DNA from: Amycolatopsis sp. NBC_01488
Lineage (GTDB): Bacteria; Actinomycetota; Actinomycetes; Mycobacteriales; Pseudonocardiaceae
Assembly: GCF_036227105.1 (NCBI RefSeq)
Contig: NZ_CP109434.1
Span: 7,846,501-7,910,500 of the forward strand
Length of the DNA stretch: 64,000 nucleotides
Reading direction: 5' to 3'
Shown here: piece after piece, positions 56,030 to 64,000 of the stretch
How positions within the stretch are numbered: the first letter of the stretch is position 1
How the letters are laid out: each line of letters starts with the position of its first letter
Made by a program: the position numbers and the translations under genes
The notes under the pieces: model-generated
The model's input: only the letters and a program-made list of their open reading frames with translations
Database searches by the model: none
Told to the model about the DNA's origin: nothing

Positions 56030-56761
56030 TCACGTCGTGGTCGTCGCGACCGCGGCCACGAACTCCGCCGCGACTTCGTGGAGTTTCCGGTTGCCGTCCT
56101 GGGAGCGCTTCACCAGCCGCTGGAACGCCTCCTCCGCGGTGATCCGGTGCGCGGCCATCAGGATCCCCTTGGCCTGGTCGATCACCGCCCGCGTCTCGAG
56201 CGCGCGGTTCAGCTGGTCGATCAGCTCGCGCGCGGCGAAGTAGCGGCGCGCGCTGCGCAGGCCGATCACCACCGTCGCCGTGTACAGCTCGAGGATCTTC
56301 GTGCCCAGCTCGCTGAAGCCGTGCTCGCCGAAGCCGAACAGGTTCACCGCACCGGACATGTCGTCGTCCACGGTCAGCGGCGCGGCCAGGAAACTCGCCA
56401 CGCCCAGCTGCTCGGCCTTCGACACGAACTGCGGCCACACGTCGCCCACCGCGCCGACGCCGACGCGCACCGGCTGCCCGGTCTCGGCCGCGCGCAGGCA
56501 CGGCCCGTCCCCGATCCGGTACTGCTCGCGGTCGAAGTTCACCGCCCGCTGGTCGGTGCTCGCGACGGTCTCCGGCTGGCCTTCGCGCACGAGGGTGATG
56601 CTCGCCATGTCGGCCCCCGGCACCACCTGCACCACGTGGTCGCACACCGCCTGCAGCATCTGGCCGAGGTCCAGCTCGGTGTCCAGCATCGCGGTCAGCG
56701 ACTCCATCGCGACCGTGACCTCGTCCAGCCGCGCGGAGAGCTGCTCATCGCCGCCCGTCAT
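56030..56761 (-). CDS. GAF-ANTAR transcription antiterminator
   Basis: 243 aa. GAF domain ~15-160 (DMASITLVREG, RIGDGPCLRAAETG) followed by an ANTAR domain ~170-230 (RAVIDQAKGILMAAHRITAEEAFQRL). ANTAR domains bind paired RNA hairpins to suppress termination; the GAF domain senses a small molecule or redox state. It stands alone between the zinc-ribbon and STAS genes. Confidence 0.92.
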   Translation of the reverse strand: MTGGDEQLSARLDEVTVAMESLTAMLDTELDLGQMLQAVCDHVVQVVPGADMASITLVREGQPETVASTDQRAVNFDREQYRIGDGPCLRAAETGQPVRVGVGAVGDVWPQFVSKAEQLGVASFLAAPLTVDDDMSGAVNLFGFGEHGFSELGTKILELYTATVVIGLRSARRYFAARELIDQLNRALETRAVIDQAKGILMAAHRITAEEAFQRLVKRSQDGNRKLHEVAAEFVAAVATTTT

Positions 56762-57058
56762 CCTGGTGACGCCCCTCTTCTCGGTTCACAGGGCGCTCTG
56801 GACCAGGGAGGACCCGGGCGCGCGCCACTAGTGGGCCGCTAGCGCTTTAACGGGTCCAGCGCGAGATTACTGCATCCCGGCCACCGCAGGCACAAGCGGT
56901 CGCCGCCGCGGCGCACCCACGCGCCCGTTCGGAGCAACGTCGGTTGCGGTCCGCACGCCCGTGGTTAGGCTCGGGTGACGGTTCAGCACAGCAGCCGGCT
57001 CGGAACACCACGAGCGCGGCGCTCCGGCTCCGCGCCGCACCGGACGGCGGCGAACCGC

Positions 57059-57424
57059 ATGCAGGTCCTTCCACCCCGAAATCCCCTCTTGCGGCTGCGC
57101 ACGACGTGGCCCGCCCCGCACGCGGTGCTGATCACCGCCCGCGGCGCCCTCGACTCCGCGACGGCGGCCGACCTGGCCGCACTCGTCTCAGACCGCCTGT
57201 GGGCGGTCCCGGAGCGGCTCACCCTCGATCTGTCCGAAGTGGACTTCCTCGGCGTGGCGGGCGTCCGCGTGCTGCTGCACGCGGCGCTGCAGGCCGAGCA
57301 GAACGGCACGGAGCTGCTGGTGGTCACCGGGACGAGCACGATGGTCCGCCGGGCCCTCCAGGTGACGGAGGCCGACCGGCGCCTCACCATCGCCACGCGC
57401 CGACCCGAGCCCGCACCGGCCTGA
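57059..57424 (+). CDS. STAS-domain anti-sigma-factor antagonist-like protein
   Basis: 121 aa from ATG 57059; a GTG at 56975 would add 28 residues. STAS fold: ARGALDSATAADLAALV, LTLDLSEVDFLGVAGVRVLL, LLVVTGTSTMVRRALQVT. In SpoIIAA-type proteins the FMDSSG turn carries the phosphorylated serine; here it is FLGVAG, so it cannot be switched by an RsbW-like kinase at that site. An RsbW-sigma pair lies 5 kb away. Confidence 0.8.
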   Translation: MQVLPPRNPLLRLRTTWPAPHAVLITARGALDSATAADLAALVSDRLWAVPERLTLDLSEVDFLGVAGVRVLLHAALQAEQNGTELLVVTGTSTMVRRALQVTEADRRLTIATRRPEPAPA

Positions 57425-57441
57425 CCGGCACGGCGGGCGCG

Positions 57442-59214
57442 TCAGCGTGGCGAGCCCGCCGATCCGGCGTGCCCTTCGCGCGTCCCGGCCGGGTCCGCGT
57501 CCCGGTCGAGGGCACGGGCCTGGGCCCGCTTCGAACGGACGTACCGCTCCTCCTTCATCCGCTCGACCGCCTCCGGGTGGTGCAGCTCGAACGCCGGGCG
57601 CTCCGAGCGGATCCGCGGCAGGTCCAGGAAGTTGTGGCGCGGCGGCGGGCACGTCGTCGCCCATTCGAGGCTGTTGCCGAAGCCCCAGGGGTCGTCGACC
57701 AGGACCTGCTCGCCGTAGCGGTAGCTCTTCACCACGTTCCAGATGAACGGCAGCGTCGACGCGCCCAGGATGAACGCGCCGATCGTCGAGATCGTGTTCA
57801 GCGTCGCGAAGCCGTCGGAGGACAGGTAGTCCGCGTACCGGCGCGGCATGCCCATGTCGCCCAGCCAGTGCTGGATGAGGAACGTCGTGTGGAAGCCGAT
57901 GAACGTCGTCCAGAAGTGCCACTTGCCGAGGCCCTCGTCGAGCATCCGGCCGGTCATCTTCGGGAACCAGAAGTAGATCCCGGCGAACGTCGCGAACACG
58001 ATCGTGCCGAACAGGACGTAGTGGAAGTGCGCCACGACGAAGTAGGAGTCGGTGACGTGGAAGTCGATCGGCGGCGACGCCAGCATCACGCCGGTGAGAC
58101 CGCCGAACAGGAACGTCACCATGAAGCCGACCGACCACAGCATCGGCGTCTCGAAGGACAGGTGCCCCTTCCACATCGTGCCGATCCAGTTGAAGAACTT
58201 GATCCCGGTCGGCACCGCGATGAAGAACGTCATGATCGAGAAGAACGGCAGCAGCACCGCGCCGGTGGCGAACATGTGGTGCGCCCACACGACCGCGGAC
58301 AGCCCGGTGATCCCGACGGTCGCGAACACCATCAGCCGGTAGCCGTACAGCGGTTTCCGGCTGAACACCGGGACGATCTCGGTGACGATCCCGAAGTACG
58401 GCAGCGCCACGATGTAGACCTCGGGGTGGCCGAAGAACCAGAACAGGTGCTGGAACATGATCGCCCCGCCGTTCTCGGGGTCGAACACGTGGGCGCCGAG
58501 CCGGCGGTCGGCCTCCAGCCCGAACAGCGCGGCGGTGAGAATCGGGAACGCCAGCAGGATGAGGACGGCGGTGAACAGGATGTTCCAGGTGAAGATCGGC
58601 ATCCGCCACATCGTCATCCCGGGGCAGCGCAGGGTGACGATGGTGGTGACCATGTTGACCGCGCCGAGGATGGTGCCGAGGCCGGACACGATCAGGCCCA
58701 TGATCCACAGGTCGCCGCCGACGCCGGGCGAGTGGATGGCGTTCGACAGCGGCGTGTAGGCCGTCCACCCGAAGTCGGGCGCGCCGCCCGGGGTGAGGAA
58801 CGAGCTGATCACGATCAGCCCGCCGAACAGGTAGAGCCAGTAGGCGAAACCGTTGAGCCGCGGGAACGCGACGTCCGGCGCGCCGATCTGCAGCGGCAGG
58901 ATGTAGTTCGCGAACCCGAAGAGGTTCGGGGTGGCGTAGAGCAGCAGCATGATCGTGCCGTGCATGGTGAACAGCTGGTTGTATTGCTCCGGCGACAGGA
59001 ACTGCAGCCCCGGGCGCGCCAGCTCGCCGCGCATCAGCAGCGCCATCGCGCCGCCCGCCATGAAGAACGCGAACGACGTCGTCAGGTACAGCAACCCGAT
59101 CTGCTTCGGGTCGGTGGTGCGCAGCAGGGCGAGCAGCGTCCCGCCCTTCGGGCCGCGCCGCGCCACGGCCAGCGGCACCGCTCGCAAGGTCGGTGTCGGC
59201 TTCACCTCGGTCAT
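57442..59214 (-). CDS. ctaD: Cytochrome c oxidase subunit I
   Basis: 590 aa, ATG 59214 with GGAG 7 nt upstream. Twelve helices; heme and CuB ligands are visible: MHGTIMLLLYATP (heme a His), FGHPEVYIVALP (CuB His and cross-linked Tyr), WAHHMFATG (two CuB His) and VAHFHYVLFG (heme a3 and a His). Terminal oxidase of aerobic respiration. Subunits II-IV are not adjacent, as often in actinobacteria. Confidence 0.96.
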   Translation of the reverse strand: MTEVKPTPTLRAVPLAVARRGPKGGTLLALLRTTDPKQIGLLYLTTSFAFFMAGGAMALLMRGELARPGLQFLSPEQYNQLFTMHGTIMLLLYATPNLFGFANYILPLQIGAPDVAFPRLNGFAYWLYLFGGLIVISSFLTPGGAPDFGWTAYTPLSNAIHSPGVGGDLWIMGLIVSGLGTILGAVNMVTTIVTLRCPGMTMWRMPIFTWNILFTAVLILLAFPILTAALFGLEADRRLGAHVFDPENGGAIMFQHLFWFFGHPEVYIVALPYFGIVTEIVPVFSRKPLYGYRLMVFATVGITGLSAVVWAHHMFATGAVLLPFFSIMTFFIAVPTGIKFFNWIGTMWKGHLSFETPMLWSVGFMVTFLFGGLTGVMLASPPIDFHVTDSYFVVAHFHYVLFGTIVFATFAGIYFWFPKMTGRMLDEGLGKWHFWTTFIGFHTTFLIQHWLGDMGMPRRYADYLSSDGFATLNTISTIGAFILGASTLPFIWNVVKSYRYGEQVLVDDPWGFGNSLEWATTCPPPRHNFLDLPRIRSERPAFELHHPEAVERMKEERYVRSKRAQARALDRDADPAGTREGHAGSAGSPR

Positions 59215-59296
59215 CCGCAACTCCTGTCGCCGGACTGCTCCGTAACCGGGTACTACTCCTGCCGGCGACGCGCCGCGTTCCCCCGAACGGGTGGAA

Positions 59297-60259
59297 CTAC
59301 GCCCGCAGCGCCGGGAGCAGCTCCTTCTCTGCGAAATCGAGGAAGCCGTCCTGCTGGTCGCCACCGATCTGGACGAGGGCGACGTCGGTGAAGCCCGCCT
59401 TCTCGAACTCGCGCAGGCCTTCGACGATCGGCTCGACGTCCGGGCCGCACGGGATCGAGCCGGCGACGTCGTCCTCGCGGACGAACTGCGTCGCGCCGGC
59501 GAACCCGGCCGGACCCGGCAGCTCGGCGTTGACCTTCCAGCCGCCGGCGAACCAGCGGAACTGCTCGTGCGCGCGCTTCACGGCCGCGTCGCGGTCGGTG
59601 CCCCACGACACCGGCAGCTGCCCGATCTTGCGGGTCGGCGGGCCCAGCTTCGTCGCGTCCCACTCGCTCGAGAGCTCCACCTTCGGCTCGACCGCGATCA
59701 TCACGTCGGCGATCGGGGCGAACCGCTTGATCGACTGCGAACCGGACACGGCGACGCCGATCGGCGTCCGCTTCTCCGGCAGGTCCCACAGCTTCGCCGA
59801 GTCGACGCGGAAGTGCTTGCCCTCGTAGTCGAAGTAGCCGCCGTCGAAGAGGCCGCCGATGATCTGCAGGGCCTCGGCGAGCATGTCGTGCCGGACGTTG
59901 GCCGACGGCCAGCCGCGGCCGACGACGTGCTCGTTGAGGTTCTCCCCCGCGCCGAGCCCCAGGGTGAACCGGCCGGCCGAGAGCGCCTGGACGGTCGCCG
60001 CCTTCTGCGCCACGACCGCCGGGTGGTAGCGCATGGTCGGGCAGGTCACGTAGGTCATCAGCTCGACCCGTTCGGTGCTCTGCGTGACCGCGCCCAGCAC
60101 GCTCCAGGCGTACGGCGCGTGCCCCTGCTCGGCCAGCCAGGGCGAGTAGTGGTCGCTCATGACCTCGAAGTCGAAGCCGGCCTGTTCCGCACCGGCGGCG
60201 AACCGGACCAGTTCGTTCGGCCCGGTCTGCTCGGTCATCAACGTGTAGCCGATCCGCAT
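59297..60259 (-). CDS. F420-dependent LLM oxidoreductase, G6PDH-like
   Basis: 320 aa, ATG 60259 with AGGAGG upstream. TIGR03557-type: IGYTLMTEQTGPNELVRFAA, MSDHYSPWLAEQGHAPYAWS, TYVTCPTMRYHPAVVAQKAA, LGLGAGENLNEHV and VAVSGSQSIKRFAP. Close in style to F420-dependent glucose-6-phosphate dehydrogenase-like enzymes; the true substrate is not defined. Divergent from the aconitase locus. Confidence 0.9.
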   Translation of the reverse strand: MRIGYTLMTEQTGPNELVRFAAGAEQAGFDFEVMSDHYSPWLAEQGHAPYAWSVLGAVTQSTERVELMTYVTCPTMRYHPAVVAQKAATVQALSAGRFTLGLGAGENLNEHVVGRGWPSANVRHDMLAEALQIIGGLFDGGYFDYEGKHFRVDSAKLWDLPEKRTPIGVAVSGSQSIKRFAPIADVMIAVEPKVELSSEWDATKLGPPTRKIGQLPVSWGTDRDAAVKRAHEQFRWFAGGWKVNAELPGPAGFAGATQFVREDDVAGSIPCGPDVEPIVEGLREFEKAGFTDVALVQIGGDQQDGFLDFAEKELLPALRA

Positions 60260-60319
60260 CGGCGCCTCCTCTCGTCAGCTCCCCGCATACCCGCCCGGCG
60301 CGCGGGGTAACCGACCGCC

Positions 60320-62268
60320 ATGGGCGAACTTCGCACGCTCGCGCGCAAGCTGATCGACGACCACCTGGTGGACGGCGAGCCGGTCGCCGGCGCGGAGATC
60401 GGCCTGCGGATCGACCAGACGCTCACCCAGGACGCCACCGGCACCCTGGTCATGCAGGAGCTGGAAGCCCTCGGCCTAGACCGGGCGAAGACCGAGGTGA
60501 GCGTCCAGCACGTCGACCACAACCTGCTGCAGGCCGACGAGAAGAACGCCGAAGACCACGCCTTCCTCCGCTCGGCCTGCGCCCGGTTCGGGCTCTGGTT
60601 CTCCAAGGCGGGCAACGGTGTCTCGCACCCCACGCACATGCAGCGGTTCGGCAAGCCCGGCCGGACGCTGGCCGGCTCGGACTCGCACACCTGCGCCGGC
60701 GGCTCGCTGGGCATGCTCGCCATCGGCGTCGGCGGCCTCGAAGTCGCCCTGGCGATCGCCGGCGAACCGCTGTACCTGCGGATGCCGGAGATCTGGGGTG
60801 TCCGGCTGACCGGGTCACTGCCGGACTGGGTGTCGGCCAAGGACGTCGTGCTGGAGATGCTGCGCCGCCACGGCGTGCGCGGCGGAGTGCACCGGATCGT
60901 CGAGTACCACGGGCCCGGCCTGGCCGGTCTCACCGCGATGGACCGGCACGTGATCGCGAACATGGGCGCCGAGCTGGGCGCCACCGCGACGGTCTCCCGG
61001 CCGACGACGCGGTCCGAGCGTTCCTGCGGGCCGAGGACCGCGAAGACGACTTCACCGAGCTGCACGCCGACGAGGGTGCCGCCTACGACGTCGAGGACGA
61101 GATCGACCTCGGCTCGCTCGAGCCGCTGGTCGCGAAGCCGTCGTCGCCCGGCAACGTCGTCCCCGTCCGCGAAGCCGCCGGAACCACCGTCGACCAGGTG
61201 GTGCTGGGCTCGTCGGCCAACCCGGGCTTCCGCGACTTCGCCGTCGCCGCCGAGATCGTCAAGGGGCGCCAGACGGCCGGCTCGGTCAGCTTCGACGTCA
61301 ACCCGACATCCCGCCAGATCCTCGTCGACCTGACCCGGGCGGGGCACGTCACCGCGCTGGTCGCGGCGGGCGCGCGGATCCACCAGACGGGCTGCCTCGG
61401 CTGCATCGGCATGGGCCAGGCACCGGCGGCGGGCCAGACCTCCCTGCGGACCTTCCCCCGCAACTTCCCCGGCCGCTCCGGCACCGCCGACGACGCCGTG
61501 TGGCTGTGCTCGCCCGAGACCGCCGCGGCCTCGGCGCTCACCGGCGTCCTGACCGACCCGCGCGCCTACGCCGCCGAGCACGACCTCGCCCACCCCGACC
61601 TCACGCCACCCGAGCGCTCCGCGGTCAACACCGCCATGCTCGCCGAGCCGCTGCCCGCCGGGGAAGCCGAGCGGGAAGAGCTGGTCAAGGGCCCGAACAT
61701 CTCCGGACTGCCCGAGTTCGACCCGCTTCCGGACCGGCTGGAGGCGCCGGTGCTGCTGGTGGTCGGCGACGACGTCTCCACCGACGAGATCTCCCCCGCC
61801 GGGGCCCGGGCGCTGCCGTTCCGCTCGAACATCCCGAAGCTCGCCGAGTTCACCTTCACCCGGATCGACGAGGACTACCCGGCCCGGGCCGCCGAGACCG
61901 GCGCGCACTTCGTCGTGGCCGGCGCCAACTACGGACAGGGCTCCTCCCGCGAGCACGCCGCCATCACCACCCGCCACCTCGGCCTGCGCGCCGTCCTGGC
62001 CTGCTCGTTCGCCCGGATCCACGGCCAGAACCTGGCCAACTTCGGCGTCCTGCCCCTCGAGTTCGCCGACGACGCCGACCGGGAGCGGATCTCCGCGGGC
62101 GACACGCTGGTGCTCGACGGCCTGCGCGACGCGCTCGTCGGGGGCGAGCTCACCGTCCGCAACACCACCCGGGACGAGGACTACCGGGTGACCCACCACC
62201 TGTCCGCGCGCCAGGTCGAAGCCGTCCTCGCCGGCGGGCGGATCCCGCTGCTCGCCGCCCGGAAGTAA
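60320..62268 (+). pseudogene. Aconitate hydratase gene with apparent 1-nt deletion
   Basis: Two frames together encode a complete aconitase of ~649 aa. The first (60320-60995) gives LRTLARKLIDDHLVDG, GSDSHTCAGGSLGMLAIGVGG (first cluster cysteine) and ends in the right frame at TATV. The second frame runs from ~60996 to 62268 with IHQTGCLGCIGMGQAP (two cluster cysteines), VVGDDVSTDEISPAG and NYGQGSSREHAA. Around 60991-60997 the sequence reads ggtctcccgg where aconitases need a codon for Phe (TVFPADDA); one missing t restores the frame. Either a sequencing error or a recent pseudogene. Confidence 0.85.
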
Positions 62269-62269
62269 C

Positions 62270-62294
62270 GTTTACCGGAAGATCCACCGGGTAT
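62270..62294 (+). promoter_or_regulatory. SigB/SigF-type promoter of the sigma operon
   Basis: GTTT (62270-62273), 15-nt spacer, GGGTAT (62289-62294): full match to the stress-sigma consensus, 28 nt before the first gene. It implies autoregulation. Confidence 0.8.
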
Positions 62295-62322
62295 TCCCCG
62301 CGCGGGAGAGAAGGGAGCGGTC

Positions 62323-62652
62323 ATGCCCCAGTCGTGGAGCAAGAAGCGCGAGCGCCAGTACGAGCACGTCAAGGACTCGGCGGAGGACCGCGGCGCGAGC
62401 ACCAAGCGGGCCAAGGAAATCGCGGCCCGGACGGTGAACAAGAACCGCGCCCAGTCCGGCGAGTCCCGCGAGGCCAGCAAGACCTCCCTGCGGGACAAGT
62501 CCCCGCAGCAGCGCGGCGGCGAGCGGTCGGGCAACCGCAAGGGCCCGGGCGGCCCCACGAAGGACCAGCTCTACAACGAAGCCAAGAAGCGGAACATCGA
62601 CGGCCGCTCGAAGATGACCAAGAAGGAACTCGAACGGGCGCTGGGCCGGTGA
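62323..62652 (+). CDS. Small basic protein with SAP/Rho-N-like tail
   Basis: 109 aa, very basic and hydrophilic. KKRERQYEHVKDSAEDRGAS at the N-terminus, a Gly/Arg spacer, and the C-terminal KDQLYNEAKKRNIDGRSKMT then KKELERAL, a helix-extended-helix DNA-binding-like motif shared with the tail of Ku. Related actinobacterial proteins are labelled plasmid stabilization protein without good reason. First gene of the sigma operon, GTGA-coupled to the kinase. Confidence 0.75.
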   Translation: MPQSWSKKRERQYEHVKDSAEDRGASTKRAKEIAARTVNKNRAQSGESREASKTSLRDKSPQQRGGERSGNRKGPGGPTKDQLYNEAKKRNIDGRSKMTKKELERALGR

Positions 62653-63161
62653 CGAAGCCGGAAACCCCTGACCACGAAGTGTCAGTATCCACCCAGATGG
62701 GTAGTACCCCCGGCATGGAAGAAAACCAAAGCGGCTCACCCGGCGGCAAGCCGACGCTGGAAGAGCTGCTCGAGGAGCTGGTGGAGCTGCGCCTGCCCGC
62801 CATGGCGGAGCAGATCCCGCTCGTCCGCATGCTCACCCACGGCGTCGTCTCGCGCGCGGACTTCGGCCTGGACGCGATCGCCGACGCCAAGATGGCCGTC
62901 GACGAGGCGTGCGCCCAGCTCGTCCAGCTGGCCGAGCTGGGCGCCCAGCTGCACTGCCGCTTCCGGCAGGGCGCCGATGGCCTACACGTGACCGTCTCGA
63001 CCCGCTCGAGCGACCCGCGGCCCCCCAGCGAGCGGACGTTCGGCTGGCACGTGCTCACCACGCTGAGCCGGTCGGTGACCGCGCACTGCGACGTCCTTCC
63101 GGGTGGGGGCGCGGGCATCGTCACGATCGAGCTGGTGCTCAACCCGGGAACGAGCGCGTGA
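62649..63161 (+). CDS. RsbW-like anti-sigma regulatory kinase
   Basis: 170 aa from GTG 62649, which overlaps the previous stop as GTGA; ATGs at 62697 or 62715 are alternatives. GHKL ATPase fold: AKMAVDEACAQLVQLA is the N-box (EACxN variant with Gln in place of Asn), and RTFGWHVLTTLS resembles the G2 region. Such proteins bind and inhibit SigB/SigF. The N-box asparagine is replaced by glutamine and the GLG-rich lid is reduced, so kinase activity is doubtful. Overlaps the sigma gene as GTGA. Confidence 0.82.
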   Translation: MTKPETPDHEVSVSTQMGSTPGMEENQSGSPGGKPTLEELLEELVELRLPAMAEQIPLVRMLTHGVVSRADFGLDAIADAKMAVDEACAQLVQLAELGAQLHCRFRQGADGLHVTVSTRSSDPRPPSERTFGWHVLTTLSRSVTAHCDVLPGGGAGIVTIELVLNPGTSA

Positions 63162-63949
63162 GCCCCGAGCGCAAAACCCTCCTCCACCGCCCGGACGAAT
63201 ACGCCCACTGCGAGCCGCTGTTCGAGGAGCTGGGGACCCTCGACGCCGACGACCCGCGCCGCGACGTCGTGCGGGGCAAGCTCGTCACCGAGCTGCTGCC
63301 GCTGGCCGAGCACATCGCGACCCGGTTCTCCGGCCGCGGCGAGCCCCGCGAGGACCTGGTCCAGGTGGCCCGGATCGGCCTGATCAACGCGGTCGACCGC
63401 TTCGACCCGACGCGTGGCCACGACTTCCTGTCGTTCGCCGTGCCGACGATCATGGGCGAGGTCCGCAGGCACTTCCGGGACACCGGCTGGTCGGTGCGGG
63501 TCCCGCGGCGGCTCAAGGAGCTGCACCTGTCCCTGAGCCAGGGTTCGGCGGCGCTGTCGCAGCGCCTGGGTCGCGCGCCGACGCCGACCGAGCTGGCCGA
63601 GCACCTCAACCTGGACGTCGACGAGGTCCGCGAAGGGCTGCTGGCCGGCAACGCCTACCAGGCCCTGTCCGTCGACAAGCCGGTGCACGACGACGCCGAG
63701 GCGCTGTCATTGGCGGACACCATGGGGGAACCCGACCACGAGATGGCCATGGTCGAGAACCACGAGGCCCTCCAGCCGCTGCTCCAGGAGCTGCCGAAGC
63801 GGGAGCGCGCGATCCTCGTGATGCGGTTCTTCGGCGGGCTGACGCAGACCCAGATCGCCGACCGTGTCGGCATCTCCCAGATGCACGTCTCCCGGCTGCT
63901 GTCGCAGACCCTGGAGCAGCTGCGCGGGAAGCTCACCGGCGAAGGCTAG
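63158..63949 (+). CDS. SigB/SigF-family RNA polymerase sigma factor
   Basis: 263 aa, GTG 63158. Region 2: RGEPREDLVQVARIGLINAV and FDPTRGHDFLSFAVPTIMGE; region 3: VRVPRRLKELHLSLSQ; region 4: RAILVMRFFGGLTQTQIADR followed by ISQMHVSRLLSQTL. Stress-response and sporulation-type sigma factor (SigF/SigB subfamily). Its own operon carries a matching promoter. Confidence 0.95.
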   Translation: MSPERKTLLHRPDEYAHCEPLFEELGTLDADDPRRDVVRGKLVTELLPLAEHIATRFSGRGEPREDLVQVARIGLINAVDRFDPTRGHDFLSFAVPTIMGEVRRHFRDTGWSVRVPRRLKELHLSLSQGSAALSQRLGRAPTPTELAEHLNLDVDEVREGLLAGNAYQALSVDKPVHDDAEALSLADTMGEPDHEMAMVENHEALQPLLQELPKRERAILVMRFFGGLTQTQIADRVGISQMHVSRLLSQTLEQLRGKLTGEG

Positions 63950-63971
63950 GGCCGGCCCGACCGGCCGGCCC
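63949..63971 (+). terminator. Hairpin after the sigma gene
   Basis: gggccgg (63949-63955) pairs with ccggccc (63965-63971), 7 bp, 9-nt loop, beginning at the stop codon. Confidence 0.55.
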
Positions 63972-64000
63972 CGCCCGCCGGGTCAGCCCGGCCCCTTGAT

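Noticed and set aside
56100..56113. TGGGAGCGCTTCAC inside the GAF-ANTAR gene
   Set aside because: Within coding sequence, asymmetrical right arm, no link to sugar genes.
62680..62703. GTGT-N16-GGGTAG as internal SigB promoter before the RsbW-like gene
   Set aside because: Weak -35 and it would fall inside the coding region for the preferred start; not listed.
63975..64000. Possible 3' end of a minus-strand gene (tca at ~63983)
   Set aside because: Too few codons in the window to support a gene.

Overview
The window is about 72% G+C and reads as chromosome from a filamentous actinomycete, most likely Pseudonocardiales (Amycolatopsis-like). This rests on codon use, GTG and GTGA-coupled starts, two F420-type luciferase-fold oxidoreductases, an LAL regulator, UdgX, and a SigB/SigF-type sigma module. 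No tRNA, rRNA, CRISPR array, transposase or phage gene was seen.

Left part (1-16.3 kb). A dynamin-like GTPase (cut by the window edge) follows a 353-aa protein of 12 tandem Gln/Asn/Gly repeats, downstream of a LuxR/LAL regulator. Next come a two-gene hypothetical operon, a secreted PI-PLC-like enzyme with a repeat domain inserted in its barrel, a TPR protein, an FAD monooxygenase, cobalamin-dependent methionine synthase (metH) behind what looks like an S-adenosylhomocysteine riboswitch, an LLM oxidoreductase and an Eis-like acetyltransferase.

Centre (16.4-50.3 kb). This is a cellulose-utilisation island. It holds secreted GH74, GH5, a Cip1-like protein, AA10 LPMO, and a GH48-GH5-GH6 operon. 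Every one of these secreted enzymes carries a CBM2. Uptake and intracellular hydrolysis are provided by cebR, cebE-cebF-cebG and a GH1 beta-glucosidase; a second orphan solute-binding lipoprotein, an MFS sugar porter, an AGE-type epimerase, an aldo/keto reductase and a pentonate dehydratase-like enzyme lie alongside. Copies of a palindrome close to TGGGAGCGCTCCCA (the CebR operator known from Streptomyces) precede these units, and four of them share a promoter of the form TTTACA-N18-TAC(C/T)(G/T)T immediately upstream of the operator. A second LacI regulator has a tandemly expanded segment in its ligand-binding domain. Embedded in the island (21.3-26.1 kb) is a tightly coupled five-gene operon (HTH-TPR regulator, AfsA-type hotdog protein, double CMD protein, HAD phosphatase, MDR reductase) that could make and sense a butyrolactone or butenolide-like signal. 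It is the best candidate here for an undescribed system.

Right part (50.3-64 kb). DUF3040 protein, malic enzyme, UdgX overlapping a Ku / LigD-ligase / LigD-polymerase end-joining operon, small proteins, a GAF-ANTAR regulator, a STAS protein, cytochrome oxidase subunit I, a second F420 oxidoreductase, an aconitase gene interrupted by an apparent 1-nt deletion, and a stress-sigma operon (SAP-like protein, RsbW-like kinase, SigB/F-type sigma) behind a textbook GTTT-N15-GGGTAT promoter. The SAP-like tail of Ku and the first protein of the sigma operon are nearly the same motif.
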